Positions 40,065 to 51,755 of a DNA stretch of 64,000 nt are shown here, one piece after another. This DNA is from Blumeriella jaapii (lineage: Eukaryota > Ascomycota > Leotiomycetes > Helotiales > Drepanopezizaceae): positions 174,501 through 238,500 of the forward strand of contig VWND01000023.1 in NCBI GenBank assembly GCA_009599575.1. Reading direction: 5' to 3'. The stretch's first letter is position 1, and the number at the start of each line of letters is the position of its first letter. A model generated the notes under the pieces. That model was not told the origin of the DNA and ran no database searches. It saw nothing but the letters and a program-made list of their open reading frames with translations. A program made the position numbers and the translations under genes.

Positions 40065-41982
40065 GGCTCACCAACTATGCCGCAGAAGACGACGAGTCTT
40101 CCGTTCGATAACGCTGAATTGACTTTGACCAATGGTCGAGGGGATGGCTGGCGGGGAGAGAGGTTTAGATGGTTGAGGTGGGACCTCAACCCTGACGACC
40201 GTGCTGCGCGCTAGTGATGGGATCTAGCTTTAAGAGGTTTGGAGTCTCTAGTCACGTTCATGTAGATAATGGGATCTCTTTTTTCTTCATAAGCCGTACG
40301 AAAAACGATGCTGATATTATTCATCGTCTGGAGGGCCGTACGAAAAAGAGCGGCTGGAATCACCGTGTCACGTGACTTACAAGTCCTCACAACTGGGCGG
40401 AGAAAGCCATAGATCCAAAGAAAGAAAGGCTTATTTCGGAAACCAAGAGTCTGGAGTGACTTACAGTATGTGTCCAAGAAATCTGCAGTTGCCTCTATCT
40501 AGTGACATGAAATGAACTGGCTGATTGCCATGGTGTGGAACGCGATGTTTGTCTCGACATCGAGTCTTCGATTGTTGAAAGTACTTCATCATCGGTAGTT
40601 CAACCATCTTCTGTACGCGCGCAATTTCTACTGATCTTTCTTGGGATTCAAGATGTAGGTACTGTAGAAGCACTTCGAAACACAAACAGCTTACAACAAT
40701 ACCAAATGGCTTCCAGATCAACCTTCTTCCGTACGTTCATGACTCTTCTCGTTATGCAAAATACTATATCCATCGCGATTTGATGTTGAACTCCGGTCCA
40801 CGATAGAGTATAGTGCCAGCCCACTGTTGCTTGTCGGAGGGCGTGTTCACACCAAGGCTAGTGATGTTACAGTACATCTTTGTAAACAAACCTTCATTCT
40901 AAATGTCCCTATGTTGTGGTGAGACTGCCGGTTCGAGAGCTCCAGCCCGAGGAAGAAATGTACCGATGATTCTCGTGAAAGGACACTGACTGGCAAGTAG
41001 AGCGGAAAATTTCAGCAGGCGGGGAAATTCAAAGCGGCTTTTGCGACACCGGGAATCCGTTCTGAGTTACAGTAAGGATCGCTACAGAATGCAGTGAAGC
41101 AAAATACACCGTTTCAATTCCGGCAAACAACCGCAGGCCTTCATACTGATGTCAGCAGCACAAACACCATCTCTAGTTGGCCCACGCGGGGCAGAGGTAC
41201 CTGGACTTCTACAGCATTAGATTGAACATTCTTGCTCTTCGTCCTTTTCGAGCACTCAAACTCAAAGGATCTGTCCAGAAGGCTGTATACGTGACCTGAA
41301 ACGGCTGTACTCAGCTTGGTAGCACAGGTGCAATTGGAGGCCGATGATACAGATGGATTTGTCCGTCGAACGATGCCAGGGTATTCGAGAGAGTAGTGTG
41401 TTTATACTGTGCAACGAGGCTCGCTTAACGTGCTTTTCCTTGCCCTCTGTTTTGCGAAGAAAGTGTAACCGAAAACAGGCCATCGAGCAGGATCCGAATC
41501 CCATATCAAAGACAGTTCTATCGTCCATTTCAGGGATTGACAACTGGGATCTACTAGCTACCGTGTGACAAATAAACCATCGAAGACGAGGAGAGCCCCC
41601 AAGAGCATTTGTGAAGAATCGTGCATTCGTGATGTAGTAAAAGAGATATTGTCGGAACGGAACGACTTTAGTCTAAGCATGAGCGGGCTCAGTGGCGTCT
41701 TGCCCGGTGGAGGGCATCAGTCACTGACTAGCCTGGAGATTCCATGATGGAAAATCGGAGTGGCATGAAAGTTGAAGAGTTTACGCCCGACCATAAACAC
41801 CAAGGATGTTTTCGAGCTGTGATTTGCGGACAAGCGGTGATATCACGTGATATTGATACGCTGCCTCTAGACGTGGGGCTGAGGCACTTTACGCGCTCCC
41901 CGCGACTTACTTTTGACGCGACTTTCTCTTCCGAGTAAACACCACATACCATACTCTAGTAAAGTACCCCAAACAAGCAAAC
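40065..41982. other. Intergenic, no gene seen
   Basis: 1.9 kb between divergent spf31 and rfa2. A small direct repeat of GCCGTACGAAAAA-type sequence lies at 40291-40304 and 40330-40343. Frames are short and without motif. The last 40 bp are the rfa2 leader. Confidence 0.5.
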
Positions 41983-43028
41983 ATGGGTAAGCACGGTTAT
42001 TGAATCCATACTGATCAATGCTGACCTGCAATTAGCAAATTACGGAGGAGGTGGCGGATACTCGACAACCTCATACGGAGCGCAAGGCGGGGCAGATGCA
42101 GGAGGATTCCTCGGAGGATCACAACAAGGGAGTCAGGACAGTCCAGGAGGCAGCAAGGTATCTTTGACTTCGTGTACTGAATATCACACCCTGACAGCCT
42201 GCAAAGCTTTACGGGAAAGACACGTTACGGCCTGTGACCATCAAGCAAATCATCGACGCGTTGGATACCCCTCCACACATCACCTTTGCCTTTGGCTGAC
42301 GCGACTACAGCCAGCAGCCTCACCCCGACAGCGACTTCAAGATCGATGATGCGGAAGTGACACAAGTTAGTATCACTGCCAGGCTCCGGTAGAAGCGCAT
42401 AGCCGCTGACTTTCGCCAGGTCACATTCGTGGGCCAAATTAACCAGATCTCCGCGCAAGCCACCAACACAACCTACAAGCTCGACGACGGCACCGGTCTC
42501 ATCGAGGTCAAGCAATGGGTCGACAGCGATGTCGATCCTGAATCCGGCAAGGACGTCCCCAAGGAAGGCGAGTACCTGCGCGTCTGGGGCCGCCTCAAGG
42601 GCTTCAACAACAAGCGCTTCGTTGCAGCCCACATGCTCCGCCCTGTCAAGGACTACAACGAGGTCAACTACCACCTGCTCGAGGCGACAGTTGTACACTT
42701 GTTTTTCACGCGCGGGCCGCCGCCGGATGGGAGCGGGGTGAAGGCGGAAGGCGGCAACGGCATGTTTGTGGATGGCCAGGGGGCTGCGAACGGAGCGACG
42801 ACCGGCCGGGCGAAGTCGTTGTCGGCGAAGATGAGCCCGATGGCGAAGAAAGTCTATGATGCATTGAAGAACTCGCTGCAAAGTAACGAGGGGATGCATG
42901 TTCATCAGATTGCGTCGCAGTTGGGCGTCAACCCGATTGAGGTCTTCAAGGCGGGCGACGAGCTGCTTGGCGAGGGTGTCATTTACACGACGGTGGATGA
43001 TGAGACTTGGGCTGTGCTTGAGTATTAG
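41983..43028 (+). CDS. rfa2: Replication protein A 32-kDa subunit (RPA2)
   Basis: Middle subunit of the single-stranded-DNA-binding complex RPA in replication, repair and recombination. Exons: 41983-41986 (only ATG plus one base), 42036-42157, about 42198-42259, 42311-42365 and 42420-43028, giving about 283 residues. The third exon could start at 42207 instead of 42198. The N-terminus is Gly/Ser/Gln-rich (NYGGGGGYSTTSYG), the phosphorylated tail in homologues. The OB fold begins at YGKDTLRPVTIKQIIDA, continues DFKIDDAEVTQVTFVGQINQ, and shows YKLDDGTGLIEVKQW and EYLRVWGRLKGFNNKRFV. The C-terminus is the winged helix (GMHVHQIASQLG to TWAVLEY). The donor after exon 3 (GTTGGA) is weak but the joined sequence is right. 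Confidence 0.92.
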
Positions 43029-43431
43029 AAGGTACATACAAGGTCAGGCATATGGCGTTCGGGAGGGCTCCGGCAGGCAGTTGCAGATGTTTTTGGGTAG
43101 ATGACCTCAAGATTCGCTGCAAAAAGCACATATAATCACGAGAACTACAAAGCAAACAAGTCTACGAAATTTGCTGTGTAAATTGTGGAAGCCAGTTCTA
43201 GTGCAACGCCTAAAGCAGTATCATGACTAAAAATCCCATGAAATCTTAAAAAGAAAAGTCAGCCAATCTGATAACCCAAAGTCCCAAGGTAGCAAGCTGA
43301 ACGAGTCCAATCTAACACATATTGACCCAACCCTCAACAGGAGAAAGCAAAATAAGAAAGCAAAACTCCCCAAGAAACCAAATTCGACCACCAATGACTC
43401 CCTTAACTTCTCAAGCCTGCGAGTCACGTCT
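43029..43431. other. Convergent 3' flanks, no gene
   Basis: 403 bp between the rfa2 stop and the acetyltransferase stop; A-rich, nothing recognised. Confidence 0.6.
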
Positions 43432-44385
43432 TCAAACAGCCCTGATCGTCACAGTTTGCATCGAGTCCTTCGATCCCTCCACCATGTTGCTACTACCACT
43501 ATCTTGCGGCTCGCGAACCATGATATGCAACTTAACAGGCTTCGGGCCGCGGTTAAGCTCAATATCAAGAACATGCTCGAACCCATACTTTGCGTAGTAG
43601 GGCAGGTTGTTCGCGGCCGAAGATTCAAGGTAGGTGGCGCGATTCTCGAGGTCGGCCTGGTGATGTTATTAGCACATTCCTCTTGTACTAGTGACCATCG
43701 GGAATTTAACGTAAGGAAAACTAATGAAAAAGGAGGATCGTACAATGTCAGTCATGTGCTCGATTAACTTCCTCGCATACCCCTTGCCTCGAGCAGCAGG
43801 CTTGGAGCCCAAATAGACAAGGTAGTAGGAGTCATCGTCGCGGTCTCCCATGACGGTGTGCTTGGTGTCGTGGAGGAGCGGGAAGAACTCGTCGTAGAAG
43901 CGTTTCCTCCCTTCGCACGAAAGTTTGTACCAGAGCCGCCACATCCCAGAGCGGAAGATGGTCCAGAGGTCGTCTATGTTCTTTCCTGGCGGCATCCTGT
44001 ATGGATTCTTGTCAGCTGTTGTTTCTCGCTCTTCGGGTAACTTGGTATGTCGCCATTTTGATGAACAAGGGACTTACCACAATGCAACAGCGTCATATTC
44101 GGGCCCGATGGTAGTGACGATGCCCTTATAACAATGCGCTGCAGTGATGTACCGCAGGATATCGCAATGCAGCTTGTACTTGAATTCTTCCGAGTAGTGG
44201 GCCATGTCTGGAGTATCAATGAAGTACCTAGCTACTTCATCGACAGCGAAAGCTTCAGCGAGGCATTTCGCGGCTTGCTCGTATTCAGCGATACCGATGA
44301 CTCTAACTTCCTCGCTAGATTCAAAGGAGATGCTACGCTTATTCTCGAGAATGACGGTAGAACCATGGGTCTTGTTCTGCGCCAT
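43432..44385 (-). CDS. GNAT-family N-acetyltransferase (second in window)
   Basis: 261 residues in three exons: 44078-44385, 43744-43996 and 43432-43656. The N-terminal part (VRVIGIAEYEQAAKCLAEAF, then DEVARYFIDTPD) matches the fungal GNAT group with a long insertion before the core. The acetyl-CoA-binding segment is YYLVYLGSKPAARGKGYARKL, with the RGKGYA loop, near residue 175. Exon 3 restores the last strand and helix (ATYLESSAANNLPYYAKYGF). The Phe/Trp/Tyr-rich stretch DLWTIFRSGMWRLWYKL in exon 2 is typical of this group. Acceptor unknown. It is not closely similar to the GNAT at 6824. The start is ATG 44385, the first ATG of the frame. Confidence 0.85.
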
Positions 44386-45689
44386 GATCGTAAATTGACG
44401 GGACAATGATCAGGAGTTGTAGTTCTTGAGACTGTTAATAACAGAAATTCCAGGGCACGATGGTTCCTGCGCACAAGGCTTTGCAGGTCTTGTTAAATCG
44501 CCCGTATGCTGTTTAGAGAGCTGCGTTCTCGATACTGTTTCGTATCGAGAGGGGAATCGCAGGCAATTAAGACTTTGGCGTTCGTCAACCGACATCAACG
44601 TTGAGTTCCTGAAGTCCTAGGAAGGATTTAAGAAGAGGACGCGGCTTCAATACTCCCACGAGGAGCTTGATCCAATCTGGGTCAGAGAAGGAACAAAGCC
44701 TATTATTTATAGAAATATTTCATGGAATTTGACCGCCTGTAAGACGAAAAACTGTCACTTGGGTCGATTTGAGCAGAATCAAAAAATCTGATGGAGCTCT
44801 ACGGGAGTTTCTGAGTGACGTCCGACACATTAACAATCCACGAGAGAGAGAGATAGGCCGGGGCTTATGTAGACGGATTCACAACCCTGCTCTGGATCAA
44901 GATCTCACTGCTTGACGACGCAACCCCACCCGAGGATGTTTAGCGGAAGTCTTGGCGTACACCACGTGCATCTCGGCCAAGCCGCAGATGACCCTTTGCG
45001 ACTCAGCAGATTCAGTTTTGCTGGAAGCCATCGAGGGATTTGACTGCTATATATAGCTGTGTTGGCCAGCGATAGGGCCGCAAAAAATCGAAAAGATTGC
45101 AGAATGATTGCGACAAAGCTGCTCGGTAGGAGAACTGGAAATTCGAGTGAAAGACAACCTTGGGTGCAAGTAGTTTTGGCTGCATTATCATCGGAAGCGT
45201 GAGGTCAGGTCTGAATATGTCGGCTGGACACCCTCGATACGGTTTAGCAGTCTTCAAAAAGGTGAGAATGAAGCTGTTGCAACCCTCATGTTCAGTAGGC
45301 TGACAGGGAGGTGGGTTGTCAAAGATGGTGTAGAGATGGAGACAAGAAAGAAAAGGAATGTAAATCCAGAAACGATCGAGATGCGAAAGACGAGAAACGA
45401 GAAACGAAAAGAAAAAAAACAGTCTTGGTGTTTCCTACTGGCCAAAGTTCTGACTTCTCGATGGGGTAGGAAGGGCGGAAGGGCGGGTACCCGCCAAAAC
45501 CCATCATTGAGAGTAGGTACGCAATGCTCATCATGTGTTGAGTCTGTCTGCTGGGTATAAGGTATCGTCTGTCGTCCAAGTCAACACGCACTAATGCTGT
45601 CCAGTGCGAGATGTGAATCATTCCCCACACTCCCAGCCCGCACCAAAGATCAACGTCATGTTTGCCGAAAACAGCTTGCTGTGGCATCA
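44386..45689. other. Intergenic, no gene seen
   Basis: 1.3 kb. A short ACGAGAAACGAGAAACGAAAAG repeat lies near 45389-45410. A minus-strand frame of 145 codons (45319-45756) overlaps the end of idi1 out of frame and is judged untranslated. No RNA gene seen. Confidence 0.5.
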
Positions 45690-46554
<865 letters not shown>

Positions 46555-46908
46555 GGTGCAGAGGGGGGGGGAGTACAGCTTTGATCAGGGGAAGTGATAG
46601 GAAAAGGCGCACTGGAGCGCTTCTGTTGCTCATAAAATACTGAACCTCGCGCTCGCACAAAGAAGTAACGCGACGGACAGGGCGGGGAAGGTGTGTGTTT
46701 AGAGGACTGCTATCCCGTCTCCGGCGTGTGGCCAAGGATTTCTGCGGAACAATAGATGTACCGGACCCGGACCCCTCTTTTTGATAGCTCTACTCGCACA
46801 GTTGCTAAGCTCACGACGACTTTTTTCTCACAGAGACTGACTGAACGAGCAATGGTAACATCAAACACAACACCACAAGACACGATTCCTCCAATTCTGT
46901 TCAGAACA
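46555..46908. promoter_or_regulatory. Divergent promoter, idi1 / syo1
   Basis: 354 bp between the two ATGs. It contains a G8 run next to idi1 (46563-46571). The syo1 frame is open upstream of 46909 to 46756, with an alternative in-frame ATG at 46756, but the conserved protein starts at MAKSKPRHRAKNRA. No recognised factor site. Confidence 0.5.
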
Positions 46909-48987
46909 ATGGCGAAATCAAAGCCGAGACACCGCGCCAAGAACCGCGCCAACCCCGCTGCCAAACCCATCTCAGACCCGAAGCTTGCTGCTATTCGTGA
47001 TCAACGCATTCTTCCCGTCTTGAAAGACCTCCAAAGTCCTGATCTGAAAACCAGATCGTCGGCAGCCCGTGCGGTGACGAATCTCATCGAGGATCAGACG
47101 ACGAGGAAGTTGCTGCTAAGAGAGCAGATTGTGCGAGTCCTGTTGGAGCAGACGCTGTCGGACTCGAACTGGGAGACCAGCACGGATGGATGGGGGATCA
47201 TGCGGAACCTGAGTCTGGAGGAGGAGCCTGACTTCTGTATACATTTGTACAGGCAAGATATTTTGACTGCGATCGAGGGTGCCATCCTGAAGGTGGGCTC
47301 CATGGGCAACTTCTCGGTTTTACTCATGCTTACAGATATTCAGATTGTCGAGGCTTGCCGAGACTCTAGCCAGACGAAGACCAACTACGACCCCTTGCTG
47401 AAGCTTCCAGCTGCCCACCAAGAACTTCTCTGGAATCAGATCAGCTCAATCATTAGCCTTGTTACTTCTCTTTCCGAGTCCCAAGACGAGATTGCCGAAG
47501 CGATTACATCGCGTCCAACGATCGTGGACTTCCTCTTCAGTTTACTGGACTTCGATTCCACCCCAACCAAAATCCAAAGTGAGGTTCTCTCGTGCCTTAC
47601 TTCCTTGACGGAGGACAATAAACTGCTTGCTGAGCGAATCGTGGAGAGTCAAGGTTGGCTGAAGGGGCTCTTGCACCTCGCGGAGGCCGGATGCATCACT
47701 TCGATCGGTGCTTGCGCTGTGCTACACAACATCTTCCTTGCGATGCAGTGGTTCGACCATTGCACGCCGATTAAGAATGCCTCAGATGCTTCACTCATTC
47801 CTGTTCTGTCCGAGTACATGAAACACATTCTGGATGGGGGCTCCGGCCAGCCACTAGATTGCACAGAGACGTCAAGACCTGACCCGGTCCTCCAACTGGC
47901 CATTGAAATCATTGCAAATATCACTAGCAGTCTCCAAGAAACTGTTGAACCTGAAAGCCGAAACGAGAAGAGCTTCGAAGGTTCCGACGTATCAGTGAAC
48001 GGTGATATGGAGGACATGAACCTGGACGGCGACGATGCCATAGCCGCAGCGGATGATGTTGAGAAGGAGTCCTCGGACGACGAGATGACCCATGAAGAGA
48101 TTGAGGCCGAGATGGAGATGGTCCTAGGTGATGGATCTGATGATGACGATTCAAACCGGGACGAGGACGAGGCGGGTACGCTTGCTTGTTTGGTCAGACT
48201 TGCAGCACCCCAGCTATCCAGATTAGCACGGCCGATACAAGGTTCAGTTGGTCCCGTCCAGGAGCATGCGCTGTCTGCATTGAGCAACATTGCGTGGGCC
48301 ATCTCAAGTGTCGACTTCTCAGCGAGAGATACGTGTAGCCTTCGGAGACGCTGGATTAAATTGGCTCCAACCATCTGGGCCGATGTTGTCAGTCCCGTGC
48401 TGGCATCGAACACTGCCGACATTGAACTTGCATCATCTATCACAAGCTTAGCGTGGGCGCTCGCTCGTAGCTCCAAGGGTGCTTTTCCCACAAAGCAGCA
48501 CGAAGAACAGAGAAAGTTCATGGCACTATATCATGCATCGAAGAACCTGGCCGGATCCGAGAGTGGTAAGTCGAAGGCGGAAGGAGAGGCAGATGCATTC
48601 CAAAGTTTGGGTGTCAAATGTATCGGTGTTCTGGGAAGTCTCGCAATTGATCCTGCGACTGTCGAGCTTAACAGAGAAATTGGGATCTTCCTCTTAAAGG
48701 TGCTTTCAGATCTGCCTGATATCCCTGCTGCTGATGCAGTAGAGGCCATGAACCAAATCATGGACATTTACTCCGACAAATCCTACTCGTACGACGAACC
48801 TGTCTACTGGGGCGATAATCTCACTAAGCACCTCGAGGATATTCTACCGAAGGCGAAGACATTGGCGAAAACTATAGACAAGCGAAAGTTTAACGAATTA
48901 CGCTCAAGAGCCGACGAAGCTATCTTCAATCTAGGTCGATTTCTGATGTACAAGCGAAAGGAGAGGAAAAGCAAGGATGTCGCCTGA
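46909..48987 (+). CDS. syo1: Symportin Syo1-like, ARM/HEAT-repeat ribosomal-protein import adaptor
   Basis: Single-exon, 692 residues. Syo1 brings ribosomal proteins L5 and L11 together into the nucleus on transportin for 5S RNP assembly. The N-terminus is basic (MAKSKPRHRAKNRANPAAK), the import signal in homologues. Helical ARM/HEAT repeats follow (LPVLKDLQSPDLKTRSSAAR; GWGIMRNLSLEEEPDFCIHL; IVDFLFSLLDFDSTPTKIQ). An acidic loop lies at about 415-470 (DEMTHEEIEAEMEM; SDDDDSNRDEDEAG), as in Syo1. The C-terminus returns to helical repeats and ends FLMYKRKERKSKDVA. The 290-codon antisense frame inside it is a shadow. Confidence 0.88.
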   Translation: MAKSKPRHRAKNRANPAAKPISDPKLAAIRDQRILPVLKDLQSPDLKTRSSAARAVTNLIEDQTTRKLLLREQIVRVLLEQTLSDSNWETSTDGWGIMRNLSLEEEPDFCIHLYRQDILTAIEGAILKVGSMGNFSVLLMLTDIQIVEACRDSSQTKTNYDPLLKLPAAHQELLWNQISSIISLVTSLSESQDEIAEAITSRPTIVDFLFSLLDFDSTPTKIQSEVLSCLTSLTEDNKLLAERIVESQGWLKGLLHLAEAGCITSIGACAVLHNIFLAMQWFDHCTPIKNASDASLIPVLSEYMKHILDGGSGQPLDCTETSRPDPVLQLAIEIIANITSSLQETVEPESRNEKSFEGSDVSVNGDMEDMNLDGDDAIAAADDVEKESSDDEMTHEEIEAEMEMVLGDGSDDDDSNRDEDEAGTLACLVRLAAPQLSRLARPIQGSVGPVQEHALSALSNIAWAISSVDFSARDTCSLRRRWIKLAPTIWADVVSPVLASNTADIELASSITSLAWALARSSKGAFPTKQHEEQRKFMALYHASKNLAGSESGKSKAEGEADAFQSLGVKCIGVLGSLAIDPATVELNREIGIFLLKVLSDLPDIPAADAVEAMNQIMDIYSDKSYSYDEPVYWGDNLTKHLEDILPKAKTLAKTIDKRKFNELRSRADEAIFNLGRFLMYKRKERKSKDVA

Positions 48988-51755
48988 GCGTAGTCTAGAG
49001 GTATTCTCGTGAATAAGAAAAGCATTTTATGGAGTATGGGTGGAACTACTAGACCGGAGGCGTCTGCTGAAAAGGAACCTAGCGGGCGACATGTATTGTA
49101 AACTATCCAAAGCTGACGAAGCATTCGTAACGTTCGCACGGAGTGCGGCACAAGTTTTACCCAGAAGCTAACCAGTTCCTAGGCTTCGAAATAGGCAACG
49201 TTGAAGCTCCTACCATTCCATATCTTGTCTCTAGTTAATTTCTTCTACTTACCCACTCCGCTTCTCTCTTCCCCCTTTTCCATGTGGACAATCATCTGAA
49301 CCCAACTGCATTTTCAACACGATCAAGGATTGTCATTTGGCGGGCGGCTGTGGGTGCTGATCCTTTCTACTTAACCGACTGTTTGTTTTAATTTGCAATG
49401 CCTACATTTTGATTGATAAGTTAATGATTGCGGCCGAAAAGTTTGGGCTGTTAAGGACAAGCCTGTAGTTGCAAGTAAATTTAATTCGACTGTGTGAAAA
49501 ACGCCAGGCTCTCACCTGTGAATCTCACCGAGTTCTGGTGACTACTGTAGATCCGGTAAGAAATCAATGCATCTATGGTTTTTATGTCAAATGGGTTATC
49601 CTGTTCATTGTTCCTAAAACTGTCCCAATGTTCTCTTGCGATACATTCGAAGAACTTTGAATCCATCATCCTTCTATGCAGGACTTCTTGTTTTCTATGG
49701 CGGGTTAACCAACAACCCGAGTCATCCAAGTCCAATTTTCACCAGGGACCAACAGAAACATCTATCAATGCTCATCTGAGGCATAGGGACCTGGTATTAC
49801 TTGCGTAAAACCCCGATTACACCGAGTCCGAGAAGGAAAGCTGCATTTTTGGGTGCCCATTTTTGAGCTGCATTATCAAGAACCTGAGCTGGAAGGTACG
49901 GCACGTTGCCCATTGTCCCAGCACCGCTTCCTGCAGCACAGGCCTTGGACCGTTACATTCTTTCCGCGCGCACAATAAGGATTTGGCCACCAGCAACTGC
50001 CTAGAATGCTCTCACATTGGATTGATTTCGGAAGAACGGGCCTAGCTGTCAGACTGCCAGTGTACCCTACAAATTACGGTTGTGAGCCAGTGCTTTGTCT
50101 CCTAAAACCGCTTATCAAGCTGATGACCACACATGCCGTTTCGTGTTCCTGGCACCCGCTACACAATCCATCTGCCCGCCAAGGGCATGATTTCAACTTC
50201 CTGTGGACAGCCACTCGAAACCAGGGACCTGCTTTCTACATTGGGGACTCTTGAATTAGCCACCGTCTCGGTAACGGTTTTGCGAGAAGGTGATGAGGAG
50301 TATCTCGTCTGATTTTGCAAGGCAATCACGTTCTCTTTACGGGCGAAGACTTGTGTTAAGCGAACTCTAGTGTTGGGTGTGTACGCTTTATGTATTGTAC
50401 AAGTTTCCGCTCTTTACTTGTGATATCGTCAACTGGTTACGAGGCTTCCGCTCATTATCTATCCGGACTCTACATGCCTTCTCTTGCGTCGCCGAGGCGG
50501 TCTGGTACCCGAGGCTGGAGACAACGGCCAGGAAGAAAAGGAGTCATGTGGCGGTATGGAGAGTCCCACCGTGTCGAGATTCGCTGTTTACATGCAGGAG
50601 CAGCGTCAAAACACACACAGCCAGACTCTCTAGCCTCTTACTTCCGACCTCATCCTCTCTCCTATAGATGAGCACCGATCTTGGAGTCCTCAACCAGGAG
50701 AAGCAGGCGAGGTAGACCTCTCGAACACGGCTCCAGCATGCCCTAACGTCGGCCAGCACTTTGACCCTTTCCGTCCCGGCACGGAGCCTCTCTTGTATGG
50801 ATCTCGGAGGCACCCAGCTGATCGCAACGAGGCCAACGGAAACCCACTTCCTCACGCGCGGCCACTGTCCACTCGACGTGCCGAGCAATGCATGGCTTCT
50901 GGCTCGATCACCGCGAAAGAGGACATCACAACCACTGCATAGACGACCTGCCCGCACCACCCTCTCCACCGCAGCGCCTCTACCGCATACCAGCACGGGT
51001 CCTGGAGTCGCGGGCTCGGCCGAGCACGAAGACACGCTTGAGGAGGACCACAGCAAGCGAGCAACCGGGGGAGAAGCAGAGGAGGCAGAAGGGGGCGAGG
51101 ATGATGGCGCCGGGAGACGTGGAAGAAAGGGCTCGTGTGGCTGGGCCGCTCCTGGTTGCATCCCTCTATAACTCGAGGTCTGCATTCGCGTCGCGGCGTC
51201 GCGTCGCGTCGCCCACCGCAAGCGAGCGAGACGCGGTGTTTTGTTGCATGTCGCACTTCGCTTGCGCTCCTTCCTTCCTTGGAAATGCGCGCCTCGTACG
51301 TAAGGTTTTCTCGGGGCTTCTGTGGCACGTCGCAACTCGATTATTATAATGAGTCGATTGAATACAATTCGACTGATTACAAGTCGATTGAGTACAAGTC
51401 GACTGAGCATTTGTTGATTTATTACAAGTTGACTGGGTACAAGTCGATTGATTACAAGTCGATTGAATACAAGTCAAGTCGACTGAGTACAAGTCGAATA
51501 TGACTCTAGAAAAGCACGCACCATCTCTCTTCGGATCGCGCGTCTTACAAGGTACCCAGTTTGTAGGCACGTCAGGTGCCGGAATAGATCAAATGGTGGG
51601 TGGGTATTGCGAAGTGATCTTCCCCAACTCTTGTCAGCCGGCACAAAGTCTCCAACCATGTTTCCCCAGCGATGAACATAGACCAAAAAATTGAAGTTGC
51701 CGCTTTCATGTAGGGAGGGCATCTGCCGTGAAAGCGAACATACCACTACATCTGT
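48988..51755. other. Gene-poor region with a GC-rich ambiguous stretch
   Basis: 2.8 kb without a supported gene. The stretch 50544-51410 is open on both strands in several overlapping frames (up to 288 codons on minus, 153 on plus), all Arg/Pro/Ser/Ala-rich without motif. I treat this as composition, though an orphan gene is possible. At 51351-51498 there is a 15-bp repeat tract (separate entry). Confidence 0.5.
51351..51498. repeat. ~15-bp degenerate tandem repeat (TACAAGTCGATTGAT)
   Basis: About ten copies of TACAAGTCGAYTGAN with variations (TACAATTCGACTGAT, TACAAGTTGACTGGG, TACAAGTCAAGTCGACTGAG). The period is a multiple of three, so frames on both strands stay open through it (Tyr-Lys-Ser-Ile-Asp repeats on plus). 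No function suggested. Confidence 0.9.

Noticed and set aside
40930..40965. tRNA-like B-box (GGTTCGAGA)
   Set aside because: No matching A-box at the right distance and no cloverleaf arms; the same holds for the TTCGAGT at about 45930.
47649..48521. 290-codon antisense frame inside syo1
   Set aside because: Ser-rich mirror of the acidic and helical Syo1 sequence; the sense frame is clearly conserved.
50544..51410. 288-codon minus frame and overlapping plus frames
   Set aside because: Several frames are open at once in GC-rich DNA and none has a motif, sound start context or splice support. An orphan gene cannot be excluded.
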